A DNA stretch of 40,945 bases from Verrucomicrobiota bacterium. GTDB taxonomy: Bacteria > Verrucomicrobiota > Verrucomicrobiia > Limisphaerales > J093. A program made the position numbers and the translations under genes. The DNA lies in contig VHCO01000041.1 of the NCBI GenBank assembly GCA_016871715.1, forward strand, positions 1 to 40,945, read 5' to 3'. Under the pieces are notes generated by a model. The model did not search any database and was not told the DNA's origin. It saw only the letters and a program-made list of their open reading frames with translations. Shown one piece after another: positions 23,014 through 31,750 of the stretch. Each line of letters begins with the position of its first letter. Positions within the stretch are counted from its first letter, which is position 1.

Positions 23014-24204
23014 ACCGCTCTAGAGATCGTCAACCCCCTCGAACGTCAGTCCTTCGGCCTGCCTTTCATCGGCAAACACTACCTGGAACATGGCAGCTTC
23101 GCCTTCTCGGGCAGTGAACACTCCGGCCGACTGAATGTCCTTTTGCTCAAAACCGCCCTAACCTCAGACGGCACGGGCCATCTCCTCCCCGAGCCCGCCA
23201 GAACAGACACCGACGGCGACCGACTCTCCCATGCCGAAGAGCGGGACCTGGGCCAGGACCCCGAACTACCAGACTCGAACGGGAACCAGATTCTCGACGG
23301 CATCGAACTGGCCCACGCGTTGGCGAGCCAGATCGACGCCCTCCCAGCCGGCCCATCGAAGATCCAGACCTACCGGCTCGACTTCCAGCTCAAGGGACTT
23401 GAACACAGCGCGGTCTGCGGAACCACGGTCAATATGGGACACCTGGTGGTGGGCAATCCGTTGGCCCAGCTCTACGTCGAAGTCCCGTACATCGCCCTGC
23501 ATTACCTCGAACAAGGCAGCTTCTCGTTCGCCGGAGACGTCCACGGCCAACACCGGCTCGACGTCCACCTACTCGCCGCTACCCTCCGCTCTCCCGGCCC
23601 GCGCCATATCCCCAAAGGCCCCAACGACACCGACGACGACGGCCTCACCGATGACCAGGAGAAACACTTCCACTCGGACCCGGCTGTGCCGGACAGCAAC
23701 CAAGACGGCGTGCCCGACGGCTTCGCCCTGGCACGTGCCCTGTGGCAACAGATCGACGCCCTGCCGCGAACGGCCACCGCCGGCATCCATGCCCTGGATC
23801 ATCTGCTCCGCGGGCTCGTCACTTGCCCGGTTTGTGGCGAGCAGGTCAACATGGGCCATCTCGAGATCGTCAATCCGCCCGCCCGGCTGACGCTCGACAT
23901 GCCTTACCTCGCCCTCCACGCCCTCCGCCACGGGAGCTTCGCCGTCAGCGAGGAACAGCGCCTGGACCCGCAGTCGATCGAGGCCGCCCTGCGCATGCCC
24001 GTCGCCCTAGCGCTCGAGGCCTCCGGCCCCACCCTGCGCTGGCACGGCTCGAGCCTCCGAAGCTATCAGGTCCTCAGCGCCCCGAGCCTAACAGGACCTT
24101 GGACTCTGGGTCCCGTCTTCAGAGGCAGCGGAAAAGAGCTGACCTACACCGATAGCCCTCAGCCAAACGCGCCTCGGAATTTCTACCGGATCGTGGCGTG
24201 GTGA
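23014..24204 (+). pseudogene. 5'-truncated modular protein with TSP3-like calcium repeats and CxxCG modules
   Basis: From 23014 the frame encodes the end of one module (LEIVNPLERQSFGLPFIGKH, GSFAFSG), then two complete modules. Each complete module has a DxDxDG-type calcium-binding segment (DTDGDRLSHAEERDLGQDP; DTDDDGLTDDQEKHFHSDP) and an IDALP spacer. Then come a cysteine element (VCGTTVNMGHL; CPVCGEQVNMGHL) and a strand-rich stretch ending in LHYLEQGSFSF or LHALRHGSFAV. The protein ends with SYQVLSAPSLTGPWTLGP and NFYRIVAW, common at the end of secreted Verrucomicrobia proteins. There is no start codon or signal peptide at the 5' end; a TAA precedes the first module. A TTG at 23143 could initiate a 353-residue product. 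Family function is unknown. It overlaps hemH by 22 bp. Confidence 0.7.
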
Positions 24205-25220
24205 GCCGACGCGAAGTCCCGCGCCATCCGCTCGAGCGTGGCCAACCACAGCGGATGTTCGTTCAGGCAGGGAATCCGCACGAGCTCTTGCCCACCCGCC
24301 GCTTGGAACGTCTCGGAACCGCGCATCCCGATTTCCTCGATGGTCTCGAGGCAATCCGACACGAAGGCGGGACACAAAACCAACAGCCGCCGCACGCCGG
24401 CTTGGGCCAGTCGCGTCAACTCGACGTCGGTGTACGGACTCAGCCACGGGTCCCGGCCCAGCCGCGACTGAAACGCGACCGAGTACTTCCCCTGGGGCAC
24501 CCCAGCCCGAGCCACAAAGGCGGCCACAGTCTTGAAGCATTGAGCGCGGTAGCAGGTCGCATGCGCTGGACTGTCGACCTCGCAGCAGCGAGCCACCTCG
24601 AGGCAATGTCGCCCCGTCGGATCGGACTTCCGCAGATGCCGCTCCGGCAACCCGTGAAAACTGAACAAGAGATGGTCGTAGTCGGTCGCAAGCTCCGCTG
24701 CCGCACTCGCCACCAGGGCGGCGATGTAGTCCCGGTCCGCATAGTACGGCGGTTGCACCTCGAGCCGCATCCGCGGCGCTCGCCGGGCGAGCACGGCCCG
24801 CACCCGTTCGACCGCCGTTTCGTAGCTGGACATCGCGTAATGCGGGAAGAGCGGGATGAGCAACAGATGCTCGACCCCCTGCGCGGCTAACCGATCGATC
24901 GCCCAAGGGATCGCAGGATTCTGGTAGCGCATGGCCAACTCGATCGGCATCGGCACACGCTGCCGCAGGGCAGCCAGCACGTTCCGACTCGTCACCACCA
25001 GCGGCGAGCCTTCCGCCGTCCAGATCTGATGATAGGCCTCCGCCGATTGCCGCGGCCGACGCGGCAGAATGGCCAGATTCACGACCGCCCAACGAATCGG
25101 CCAGGGCGCGTCCAGCACCCGCGGGTCCATCAGGAACTCGCGCAAGTAACGCCGCACATCCGACACGGACGGCGAGTCGGGCGACCCCAGGTTGACTAAC
25201 AAAACGCCTTGCTTACTCAT
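24183..25220 (-). CDS. hemH: Ferrochelatase (protohaem synthesis)
   Basis: HemH inserts Fe(II) into protoporphyrin IX. The 345-residue protein shows VLLVNLGSPDSPSVSDVRRYL at the start (without its first residue), EGSPL near 70, LLIPLFPHYAMSSYETA, the catalytic-His motif LLFSFHGLPERH, and VAFQSRLGRDPWLSPYTD. A cysteine-rich insertion (Cys in CLEVARCC and CYRAQC) is seen in several bacterial ferrochelatases. The ATG at 25220 fits the conserved N-terminus; 13 more open codons lie upstream. It follows dctM by 49 bp on the same strand and may be co-transcribed with the TRAP genes. No other haem-synthesis gene is in the window. Confidence 0.96.
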   Translation of the reverse strand: MSKQGVLLVNLGSPDSPSVSDVRRYLREFLMDPRVLDAPWPIRWAVVNLAILPRRPRQSAEAYHQIWTAEGSPLVVTSRNVLAALRQRVPMPIELAMRYQNPAIPWAIDRLAAQGVEHLLLIPLFPHYAMSSYETAVERVRAVLARRAPRMRLEVQPPYYADRDYIAALVASAAAELATDYDHLLFSFHGLPERHLRKSDPTGRHCLEVARCCEVDSPAHATCYRAQCFKTVAAFVARAGVPQGKYSVAFQSRLGRDPWLSPYTDVELTRLAQAGVRRLLVLCPAFVSDCLETIEEIGMRGSETFQAAGGQELVRIPCLNEHPLWLATLERMARDFASAHHATIR

Positions 25221-25269
25221 GCATTTCGCCTGCGGCGAGGGCGCACAGTAGTGCACCACAGCCCGCCGG

Positions 25270-26574
25270 TCAAAGGGCGCCCAACACGCGCGGAATCCAG
25301 AGGGAAAGGCCGGGCAAATACGTGATCAGCAACAACGCCACGAGCAGGGCCAGGAAGAACGGTAGCGCAGCGGGCGTGACGCGCGAGATCGAGGTCCGAC
25401 CCACGCCGCATCCCACGAACAGACAAGTCCCCACCGGCGGCGTGCAGAGGCCGATGCAGAGGTTCGCGATGAGCATGATGCCGAAGTGCACCGGGTCTAT
25501 CCCCAGCTTCTGCACCACCGGCCACAAGATCGGGGTGAAGATCAGCACCGCGGGCGTCATGTCCATAAACGTGCCGGCCGCCAGCAACAACAGATTGATC
25601 AACAACAGCAGCGCCACGCGGTTTTCCGTCACGCCCAGCAACGCCGCGCTCAGGGTCTGCGGGATCTCCTCGATCGTTAGGATCCAGGACATCGCCATCG
25701 AGGTGGCAATGAGCAGGAACACCACGGCCGTGGTCACCCCGGCCTGCAGCAGCAGCCGAGGCACCTCCCGCAACCCGATTTCTCGATACACCACGACCGC
25801 CAGCACAAACGCGTACGCCACCGCAATCGCCGCCGCTTCCGTCGCGGTGAAGATCCCCTTCAGAATCCCGCCCAACACCACCACGATCAGGAGCAGACTC
25901 AGAAACGCCCGTCGAAACGCCCGGCCGACCGCCCCGCGAGCAACCGCCACCCGCTCGCCGTAGCCGCGCCGGTGGCAAAGGACGCCGGCGGCGACCATTA
26001 AGGCCAGGCCGAAGATCATGCCGGGTAAGATGCCCGCGGCGAACAGCGCGGCGATCGAGACCGCGCCCCCCGACACCAGTGCGTAAACGATCATGATGTT
26101 GCTGGGCGGAATCAGCAGGCCGGTGGTGGCGCCCGTGACGGTGAGCGCGACGCTGAACTCGCGTTGGTAACGCTGGCGCTGCATCTCCGGCACTAGAAAC
26201 CCGCCGATCGACGACACCGCCGCCGCCGCCGAACCGCTGACCGCCCCGAATAGCATGCACGACAGGACATTCACATACGCGAGCCCCCCCGGAAATCTCC
26301 CCACCAACGCCCGCGCCAGATCCATCAAGCGCCCGGCAATGCCGCCCTGCCCCATGAGCAGGCCCGACAAGATAAAGAACGGGATCGCCAATAGCGAGAA
26401 ACTGCTCACCCCCGTGGCCATGCGCTGGGCCAGCGTTGCCGCCGCAATCTCGAACGATCCCATCGCCAGCACCGCCGTCGCGAGCGTGGACAGGCCAATC
26501 GCGACGGCCACCGGCACGTTCAGCGCCAGCAACAGTAGAAACGTCAGCACCAAGATCAACACCGCGGAGTCCAT
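25270..26574 (-). CDS. dctM: TRAP transporter large permease (DctM)
   Basis: This 434-residue inner-membrane protein of about 12 helices is the sodium-coupled translocation subunit of a tripartite ATP-independent periplasmic transporter. Conserved features include IPFFILSGLLMGQGGIAGRL, GAVSGSAAAAVSSIGGFLVP, TTGLLIPPSNIMIVYA, FTATEAAAIAVAYA, and GLCTPPVGTCLFVG near the C-terminus. Length matches the family. The ATG at 26574 forms TGATG with the stop of a 21-codon ORF that fills the dctQ-dctM gap. It lies after dctQ and dctP and before hemH, all on the minus strand. Substrates are usually carboxylates or sugar acids; not resolvable here. Confidence 0.95.
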   Translation of the reverse strand: MDSAVLILVLTFLLLLALNVPVAVAIGLSTLATAVLAMGSFEIAAATLAQRMATGVSSFSLLAIPFFILSGLLMGQGGIAGRLMDLARALVGRFPGGLAYVNVLSCMLFGAVSGSAAAAVSSIGGFLVPEMQRQRYQREFSVALTVTGATTGLLIPPSNIMIVYALVSGGAVSIAALFAAGILPGMIFGLALMVAAGVLCHRRGYGERVAVARGAVGRAFRRAFLSLLLIVVVLGGILKGIFTATEAAAIAVAYAFVLAVVVYREIGLREVPRLLLQAGVTTAVVFLLIATSMAMSWILTIEEIPQTLSAALLGVTENRVALLLLINLLLLAAGTFMDMTPAVLIFTPILWPVVQKLGIDPVHFGIMLIANLCIGLCTPPVGTCLFVGCGVGRTSISRVTPAALPFFLALLVALLLITYLPGLSLWIPRVLGAL

Positions 26575-26639
26575 CAGCGCACGTCTTCAGGTTCGTACCG
26601 AACCACTCCGGACCGGGCGGCTGGGGCGGCGCCGTTCAT
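26574..26639 (-). CDS. 21-codon ORF bridging dctQ and dctM
   Basis: The ATG at 26639 overlaps the dctQ stop as ATGA, and the TGA overlaps the dctM start as TGATG, so the ORF exactly fills the gap. The peptide would be MNGAAPAARSGVVRYEPEDV plus Arg. It may serve only to carry ribosomes from dctQ to dctM. Chance cannot be excluded for so short a frame. Confidence 0.35.
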   Translation of the reverse strand: MNGAAPAARSGVVRYEPEDVR

Positions 26640-27148
26640 GACTTCGCCTCGGGCTTGGCCTCGGCCTCGCTCGCCGGCCGCCTCTCGCCCGCTTGCGAGC
26701 GGAACGCCAAGGCCCGTTCCATCGCCGACTCGATGGCGAAGAAAAGGATGAAGGCGCCGCTGATAGGCAGCGCCAGATACACGTGGCCCATCTTCACACC
26801 GAGCGCGGGCGAGACCTGCCCCGTGAGCCACGTCAACGCCACCAGCTTGCTGCCACCCAGAACCAGGACCGACGCCGCGAACAAGCCGATCGCCGCGTAA
26901 ACCACCAACTCCGCCACCGCTCGAGCCCGCACGGGTAGTTTCTCCACGAAGAAATCGACGCCCAGATGGCTGTGTCGCACGAACGCCACGCACGACCCGA
27001 GCAAGGCCACCCAAATCAGCAGTAAGGTGGCCAGTTCGTCGGTCCAAGAACTGGGACTCCGCAGCACATACCGGGAGGTCACTTGCCATAGCACATCCAC
27101 GACGAGGCCCCCCATGAGCAGAACAACCACGGCCTCGAGGAGCCGGGT
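26636..27148 (-). CDS. dctQ: TRAP transporter small permease (DctQ)
   Basis: The roughly 170-residue protein has four membrane helices in the DctQ arrangement: VVVLLMGGLVVDVLWQVTSR, then SSWTDELATLLLIWVALLGS, VRHSHLGVDFF, a third helix around VVYAAIGLFAASVLVL, and a fourth in HVYLALPISGAFILFFAIES. It stabilises the large permease and docks the binding protein. The C-terminal tail is Ala/Glu/Lys-rich. No ATG is available near the expected start. The TTG at 27148 is chosen; a TTG at 27232 (overlapping dctP by 31 bp) is an alternative, and the frame is open to 27367. Confidence 0.88.
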   Translation of the reverse strand, partial: TRLLEAVVVLLMGGLVVDVLWQVTSRYVLRSPSSWTDELATLLLIWVALLGSCVAFVRHSHLGVDFFVEKLPVRARAVAELVVYAAIGLFAASVLVLGGSKLVALTWLTGQVSPALGVKMGHVYLALPISGAFILFFAIESAMERALAFRSQAGERRPASEAEAKPEAKS

Positions 27149-27201
27149 CAAACCGTGGCGCAGACGAATGACGAGGTGCAGCGTGGTACGGGGGTTAAGG
27201 G

Positions 27202-28269
27202 TTACGGGTGCTCGAGAATGGCCTGCATCCAACGCCCGGTCTCGGTGCCCCGGAATGCGGCCTGCAGGTCCCGCACCGCCGCTTGGAACGGGCGCTGGTC
27301 CGCCTCGATGATCTGCACGCCGGCTTGGGCGAGTTGCGCTAGCGTCTCCTGGGTCTTGTGCCCCCACAATTCGCGCTGGAACCGGCTCGAGCTGTCAGCC
27401 GCCTCCTGCAACCATTGGCGCTGCTGCGGCGTCAACCGCTCCCAGGTCGCCGTGCCGATCAACACCATGTCCGGCACCCGCGAGTGCTCGTCGAGCGTGT
27501 AAAACTTGCAGACTTCATAGTGGCGCGAGGTCAGCAAGCTGGGCGGATTGTTCTCCGCGCCGTCCACCACGCCCTGATCCAGGGCGGTGTACAGTTCGCC
27601 AAAGGGAATCGGCGTGGCCGCGCCCCCCATCGCCTCGATCAACCGAATGGCCGTCCGGCTGTTCTGCACGCGGATCTTCATGCCCCGCAAATCGGCCGGG
27701 GTGCGAATAGGCTTGTTCTTGGTGTAGAAGCTGCGGCTGCCGGCGTCGTAGTAGCACAGCCCCTTGAGCCGCTGCCCCAGACCCAAATCCAGGAGCTGCC
27801 GCCCCAACGGCCCGTCCAGGACGCGCCAGTAGTGCGCCGCGTCCCGAAAGACATACGGCACGCCAAACACTGCCATGCCCGGCACAAAACCCTCGAGCGG
27901 CGAGGTCGAGGTCTTCACCAGGTCGATCGCACCCAGTTGCAGCAACTCGATCGTCTCGCGTTCCGAGCCCAGTTGGCTGCTGGCGTAAATCTTGATCCGC
28001 AGGGCGCCCCGCGACCGTTCCTCGACCTGCACCGCCAGGTGCTCCATCGCCGCATGCACCGGATGACTCGGCTCCAACGAGTGCGCTAAACGCAACACCG
28101 TCCCGCGCTCGGGATCCGAGCAACCTACCGCGCCAGCCAGGGCAAGCACCGCCAAAACCCCCAAGACCGACACCGGCGCTGGGCGTGTCGTCACGCCTGC
28201 GCCCGGGCCGTTGCACACCCGGGCGATCCCGGGTGCCAACCGCCGATGAGCTCCCGCGCTGGACTTCAT
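27202..28269 (-). CDS. dctP: TRAP transporter substrate-binding protein (DctP), lipoprotein
   Basis: The 355-residue periplasmic receptor has a hydrophobic signal ending in LALAGAVGC, a probable lipobox. The DctP fold follows: LRLAHSLEPSHPVHAAMEHL, SSQLGSERETIELLQLGAID, the conserved carboxylate-binding-Arg region LRGMKIRVQNSRTAI, TPIPFGELYTALDQGVVDG and AENNPPSLLTSRHYEVCKFY. It is the first gene of the dctPQM cluster. Lipoprotein anchoring is usual in some phyla rather than the soluble E. coli-like form. The ATG at 28269 is kept; a GTG 25 codons in would still retain the signal. Confidence 0.94.
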   Translation of the reverse strand: MKSSAGAHRRLAPGIARVCNGPGAGVTTRPAPVSVLGVLAVLALAGAVGCSDPERGTVLRLAHSLEPSHPVHAAMEHLAVQVEERSRGALRIKIYASSQLGSERETIELLQLGAIDLVKTSTSPLEGFVPGMAVFGVPYVFRDAAHYWRVLDGPLGRQLLDLGLGQRLKGLCYYDAGSRSFYTKNKPIRTPADLRGMKIRVQNSRTAIRLIEAMGGAATPIPFGELYTALDQGVVDGAENNPPSLLTSRHYEVCKFYTLDEHSRVPDMVLIGTATWERLTPQQRQWLQEAADSSSRFQRELWGHKTQETLAQLAQAGVQIIEADQRPFQAAVRDLQAAFRGTETGRWMQAILEHP

Positions 28270-28552
28270 GGCACGGCGCTTTACTGCCGGGATTGCCGAG
28301 CGGGATCAACCAGAAAAGGCGTGGCTGGTCACCCACCCGATCCATCGGCGGTGCACCAAGTCGTTTCTGCGGAGGCGTGGACGCCGAGCTGGCGGGTACG
28401 CATCGGGGCCTTGAATCGGTAGGGCGCGACCGCTGGGCGTGCCGAACCAGGCAGGTCACCGGACCCGATCGGCCGGCCCTCCCTGGCGGTTCATCGAGAC
28501 CTCAACAATTTCGGTATCGCCGAATCGGTCAACCTGGCGTAAACGCTTCTCC
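28270..28552. other. Divergent intergenic region between dctP and the CehA/McbA-like gene
   Basis: This 283-bp region must hold the promoters of both divergent units. I see no convincing -35/-10 pair, repeat or RNA structure. The plus-strand frame is open from 28439, but that part does not resemble the following protein. Confidence 0.4.
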
Positions 28553-31171
28553 ATGCATGCCAACACCGTTCCGTCCCGGAAACACTTCCTGCCAACGACC
28601 CTCCTCCTGGCCGGCCTCAGCGCGGGACTCGGCGCGCCTCAACTTGCCGCTCAGACCCCTAGCAAACCGGGGGCGCCGGCTGCGACATCTCGTGCCGAAC
28701 TCGAGGCCACTGGACGGGCGCCTGCCCGCGTCGTGCGCCTGACCGGCCGGGTGCTCGACGCGGAAACGGGCCAAGCCTTGGCTGCGCGTGTCTATCTCGA
28801 GGCCGCAGATGGCCGCTGGGAGTATGTCGAGTCCCTCGCACCGGGCGGCGCCGCGGTGCGATACGACAAAGCGGCGCGGGCGAACCCGAACTCGATCGAG
28901 CGGCATACCTCGGTCTCGGCGCATCCCTTCACGGCCGAGCTGCCGCCGGGCCGTTACCGCCTGCTGGTCGAGCGCGGCAAGGAATACTTCCCCGCCACCA
29001 ACTCCGTGGTCCTGGACGCGGAACCGGTCGAGGTGCGCGTGCCGCTCCGCCGCTGGATCGACCTGGCAGCGCGCGGTTGGTACTCCGGCGACACTCACGT
29101 GCACCGCACCTTCGAGGAACTGCCCACCGTGATGCTCGCCGAGGACTTGAACGTGGCCTTCCCGCTCTCCTACTGGGTCACCCGCGCGTTCACAGCCCCG
29201 TCCGCCGGCGACAAGAACCTCGGGGGCGTCGTGCCGTCGGCCTTGGTCGAGGTCGATCGCACACACGTGTTCTGGCCGCGCAACACCGAATACGAGATCT
29301 TCTCGACCGGCGGACGCTCGCACACGCTCGGCGCGGTCTTTGTCCTGGGGCACACCAGCGTCTTCACCCAGGGCGTGCCCCCGCTGCGGACCGTGGCGGA
29401 GCGCGCGCAGGCCGAGGGCGCTTTGCTCGACTTGGACAAGCACAACTGGCCATGGACGATGGCCCTGCCACCGGTCATGGGCGTTCAGCTCTACGAGTTG
29501 GCGAACAACCACCTCTGGCGCACTGAATTCGCCTTCACCAACTGGGGCACACCGGCACCCCCGCACCTCAACCCGCCCTACGGCGGTCAGTCGGCCGACG
29601 AACGCGGCTGGATCCACTACACCCTCGGCAACTACTACGCCCTGCTCAACGCCGGCTTTCCCCTCCGCCCAACCGCCGGCACGGCCAACGGCGTGCACCC
29701 GGTGCCGCTAGGGTTCGGGCGCGTCTATGTCCACCTGCCGGACGGCTTCGACTACGAGGCCTGGAAGCGCGGACTCGACGCCGGCCGCAGCTTCGTCACG
29801 ACCGGCCCGATGCTCTTCGCCCAAGTGAACGGGCGCGATCCCGGCGCTCGGTTCCAGGCCCAGACTGGCGCCACCTTCCAACTCACCGGTACCGTGGTCA
29901 GCGAGCAGCCCCTCACCTTCGCCGAACTCGTACACAACGGTGTGCCCGTCCAACTCCTGCGCACTCAGAATCGCCGCACACCGGCCGGGGCCTGTGAGAA
30001 CACACTCAGCGCCGAGTTGACCTTGGCCGAATCCGGCTGGCTGGCTGTGCGCTGCTGGGAAGATCGCCCCGACGACCGCGTGCGCTATGCCCACACCGCC
30101 CCGTGGCACGTCGAGATCCCCGGTAAACCGTTGCTCGCGCCGGCCGAAGACCGCGCGTTCCTGGTCGGCCGAATGCGCGACGAGATCCAACGCAGCCGCG
30201 CGCTCCTGCCCCCCGAGGCCCTGGCAGAATACGAACAAGCCCTCGCAGCCTATGATCAGGTGCCCGTCCGCGACGACTCGGCTGTCCTCCGGGCAAACCA
30301 CCGCGCCCCGACCAACGACGCCGACCTGCGCTATTGGCTCGAGAACATGGTCTGGCACCACCGCTACACCCCCGCCGAAGTCCGCGCGGCCACCGGCCTG
30401 ACGTTGGCCGAGGTGGACGCCGCATTGGAGCGCTTCCACATCGGCCCCGCGACTCGCCCCTCGTTCACCGGCGCCACCGTGCGCGTGCTGCCTTATCCGG
30501 GCGGGCGTCATCCGCGCAGCGGGTTCCTGGACGGCGCCCTCGAACCGCAGCGCGAAACCAAGCTCAGCGTGTTCACTCCCTGGGACGACGCCAGCTACGT
30601 GGTCGTCGACGTGCCCGAGGCGGTCTGGTCGAACCTCGGCCTGACTTACCTGGCGCACACCCATGTCCCCACCGTGTGGACCGCCCAGCAAGTGACACTC
30701 CCGCGCCTGGAATGGAACCGGCGCACCGATGGCGCCCTCGATTTCGAGCGCCTCTTGCCCAACGGCATTGCCTTCGGCGCGCAGGCCGTACCCGGTCGCG
30801 AGGGAGTGCGCTTCGAGTTGTGGCTGCGCAACGGCACGGCACAGACCCTCACCGGATTGCGCATCCAAAACTGTGTCATGCTCAAGGGCGCCGCCGGTTT
30901 CAACGCCCAAACTAGCCAGAACAAGCTGCTCAACACCCCCTTCGCCGCCGTGCGGTCGGAGGATGGCCGCCGTTGGATCATCACCGCCTGGGAACAGTGC
31001 GATCACACCTGGGCTAATCCACCCGTGCCCTGCCTCCATTCCGACCCGAAGTTCCCGGACTGCGCCCCAGGCCAGACCCAGCGGTTGAGAGGCTGGCTGT
31101 GGTTCTACCAAGGGGTCGAGATCGAAGCGGAACTGCGCCGGCTGGCCGCCCTGGCCGGTCTGACGGTCTGA
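28553..31171 (+). CDS. CehA/McbA-family metallohydrolase-like secreted protein
   Basis: The 872-residue protein starts with a signal peptide (LPTTLLLAGLSAGLGAPQLAA). A carboxypeptidase-regulatory-like beta-sandwich follows (about 50-165: LTGRVLDAETGQALAARVYL). The PHP-type metal-binding region comes next, starting YSGDTHVHRTFEELPTVMLA, with further histidines in FVLGHTSVF and LDKHNWPW. About residues 385-425 form the end of the PHP-like domain (GFGRVYVHLPDGFDYEAW). The C-terminal 350 residues are strand-rich and unassigned. CehA/McbA members hydrolyse ester or carbamate-like bonds, but most Verrucomicrobia/Planctomycetes homologues are uncharacterised. Start at 28553 by signal peptide. Monocistronic and divergent from the TRAP operon. 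Confidence 0.82.
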   Translation: MHANTVPSRKHFLPTTLLLAGLSAGLGAPQLAAQTPSKPGAPAATSRAELEATGRAPARVVRLTGRVLDAETGQALAARVYLEAADGRWEYVESLAPGGAAVRYDKAARANPNSIERHTSVSAHPFTAELPPGRYRLLVERGKEYFPATNSVVLDAEPVEVRVPLRRWIDLAARGWYSGDTHVHRTFEELPTVMLAEDLNVAFPLSYWVTRAFTAPSAGDKNLGGVVPSALVEVDRTHVFWPRNTEYEIFSTGGRSHTLGAVFVLGHTSVFTQGVPPLRTVAERAQAEGALLDLDKHNWPWTMALPPVMGVQLYELANNHLWRTEFAFTNWGTPAPPHLNPPYGGQSADERGWIHYTLGNYYALLNAGFPLRPTAGTANGVHPVPLGFGRVYVHLPDGFDYEAWKRGLDAGRSFVTTGPMLFAQVNGRDPGARFQAQTGATFQLTGTVVSEQPLTFAELVHNGVPVQLLRTQNRRTPAGACENTLSAELTLAESGWLAVRCWEDRPDDRVRYAHTAPWHVEIPGKPLLAPAEDRAFLVGRMRDEIQRSRALLPPEALAEYEQALAAYDQVPVRDDSAVLRANHRAPTNDADLRYWLENMVWHHRYTPAEVRAATGLTLAEVDAALERFHIGPATRPSFTGATVRVLPYPGGRHPRSGFLDGALEPQRETKLSVFTPWDDASYVVVDVPEAVWSNLGLTYLAHTHVPTVWTAQQVTLPRLEWNRRTDGALDFERLLPNGIAFGAQAVPGREGVRFELWLRNGTAQTLTGLRIQNCVMLKGAAGFNAQTSQNKLLNTPFAAVRSEDGRRWIITAWEQCDHTWANPPVPCLHSDPKFPDCAPGQTQRLRGWLWFYQGVEIEAELRRLAALAGLTV

Positions 31172-31234
31172 GAGATAAAGGCACCATGAGTTGCCCGTCC
31201 CCGACCCCAAGTCCGACGCGTGCCCGAAACAGGT

Positions 31235-31545
31235 CCGGCTGAACAGGCGTCTCAGCCGGACACCCACCCAGTCCCCCTTCCCTTCCTTCCGCCTTCCCCC
31301 ATCCGCCCCGGCTGATAAGCCTCAACGTAGCCAGGGGTGTCAACTACTATAACCCTGTCAGATAGCACGACACCCGGCTGAACAGTGAACAGGGGTGTCA
31401 AGCGGCCAACCAACCGGTCTCCCTTCCGCCATTCCATTCCATTCCGCCTTCCTTCCACCATCCGCGCCGGCTGAAAGGCTCCAGCGGAACCAGGGTGTCA
31501 ACTATTAAAACCCTATTAAAACCCTGGCAGACAGCACGACACCCC
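31235..31545. repeat. Two imperfect direct repeats with internal GGGTGTC/GACACCC inverted repeats
   Basis: Unit 1 (31235-31373) and unit 2 (31374-31545) share the order CCGGCTGAACAG, a C/T-rich tract (TTCCTTCC/TTCCATTCC), a CCGGCTGA block, then GGGTGTCAACTA and AGCACGACACCC. In each, GGGTGTC and GACACCC form inverted ends around 27 and 38 bases (31335-31375 and 31493-31544). Unit 2 also duplicates TATTAAAACCC (31503-31524). No ORF is supported between 31172 and 31750. Confidence 0.8.
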
Positions 31546-31750
31546 TTGCTCGACCCAGACGCCGACCATCGCAACTGACCCGGCGAAACCCGTACCTGTA
31601 CCGCCGTACCGCCGGTTGTCTAACCGGCCCGGTTACTTGCTCGACGTTCGAGCTGAGCCGGGCACCGCTTCCAGTCGCACGCCAGATCCGCCCGCAGCCC
31701 TCTGGACCCGAACGCGAACCCGGTCAGGGCAAACGAAGACAACAGATACA

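Noticed and set aside
22821..23117. A 98-codon plus-strand ORF before the modular protein
   Set aside because: Composition is basic and low-information, and its end overlaps, in another frame, the recognisable partial module.
29708..31267. A 519-codon minus-strand open frame
   Set aside because: Antisense of the CehA/McbA-like gene; no start context or family motif.
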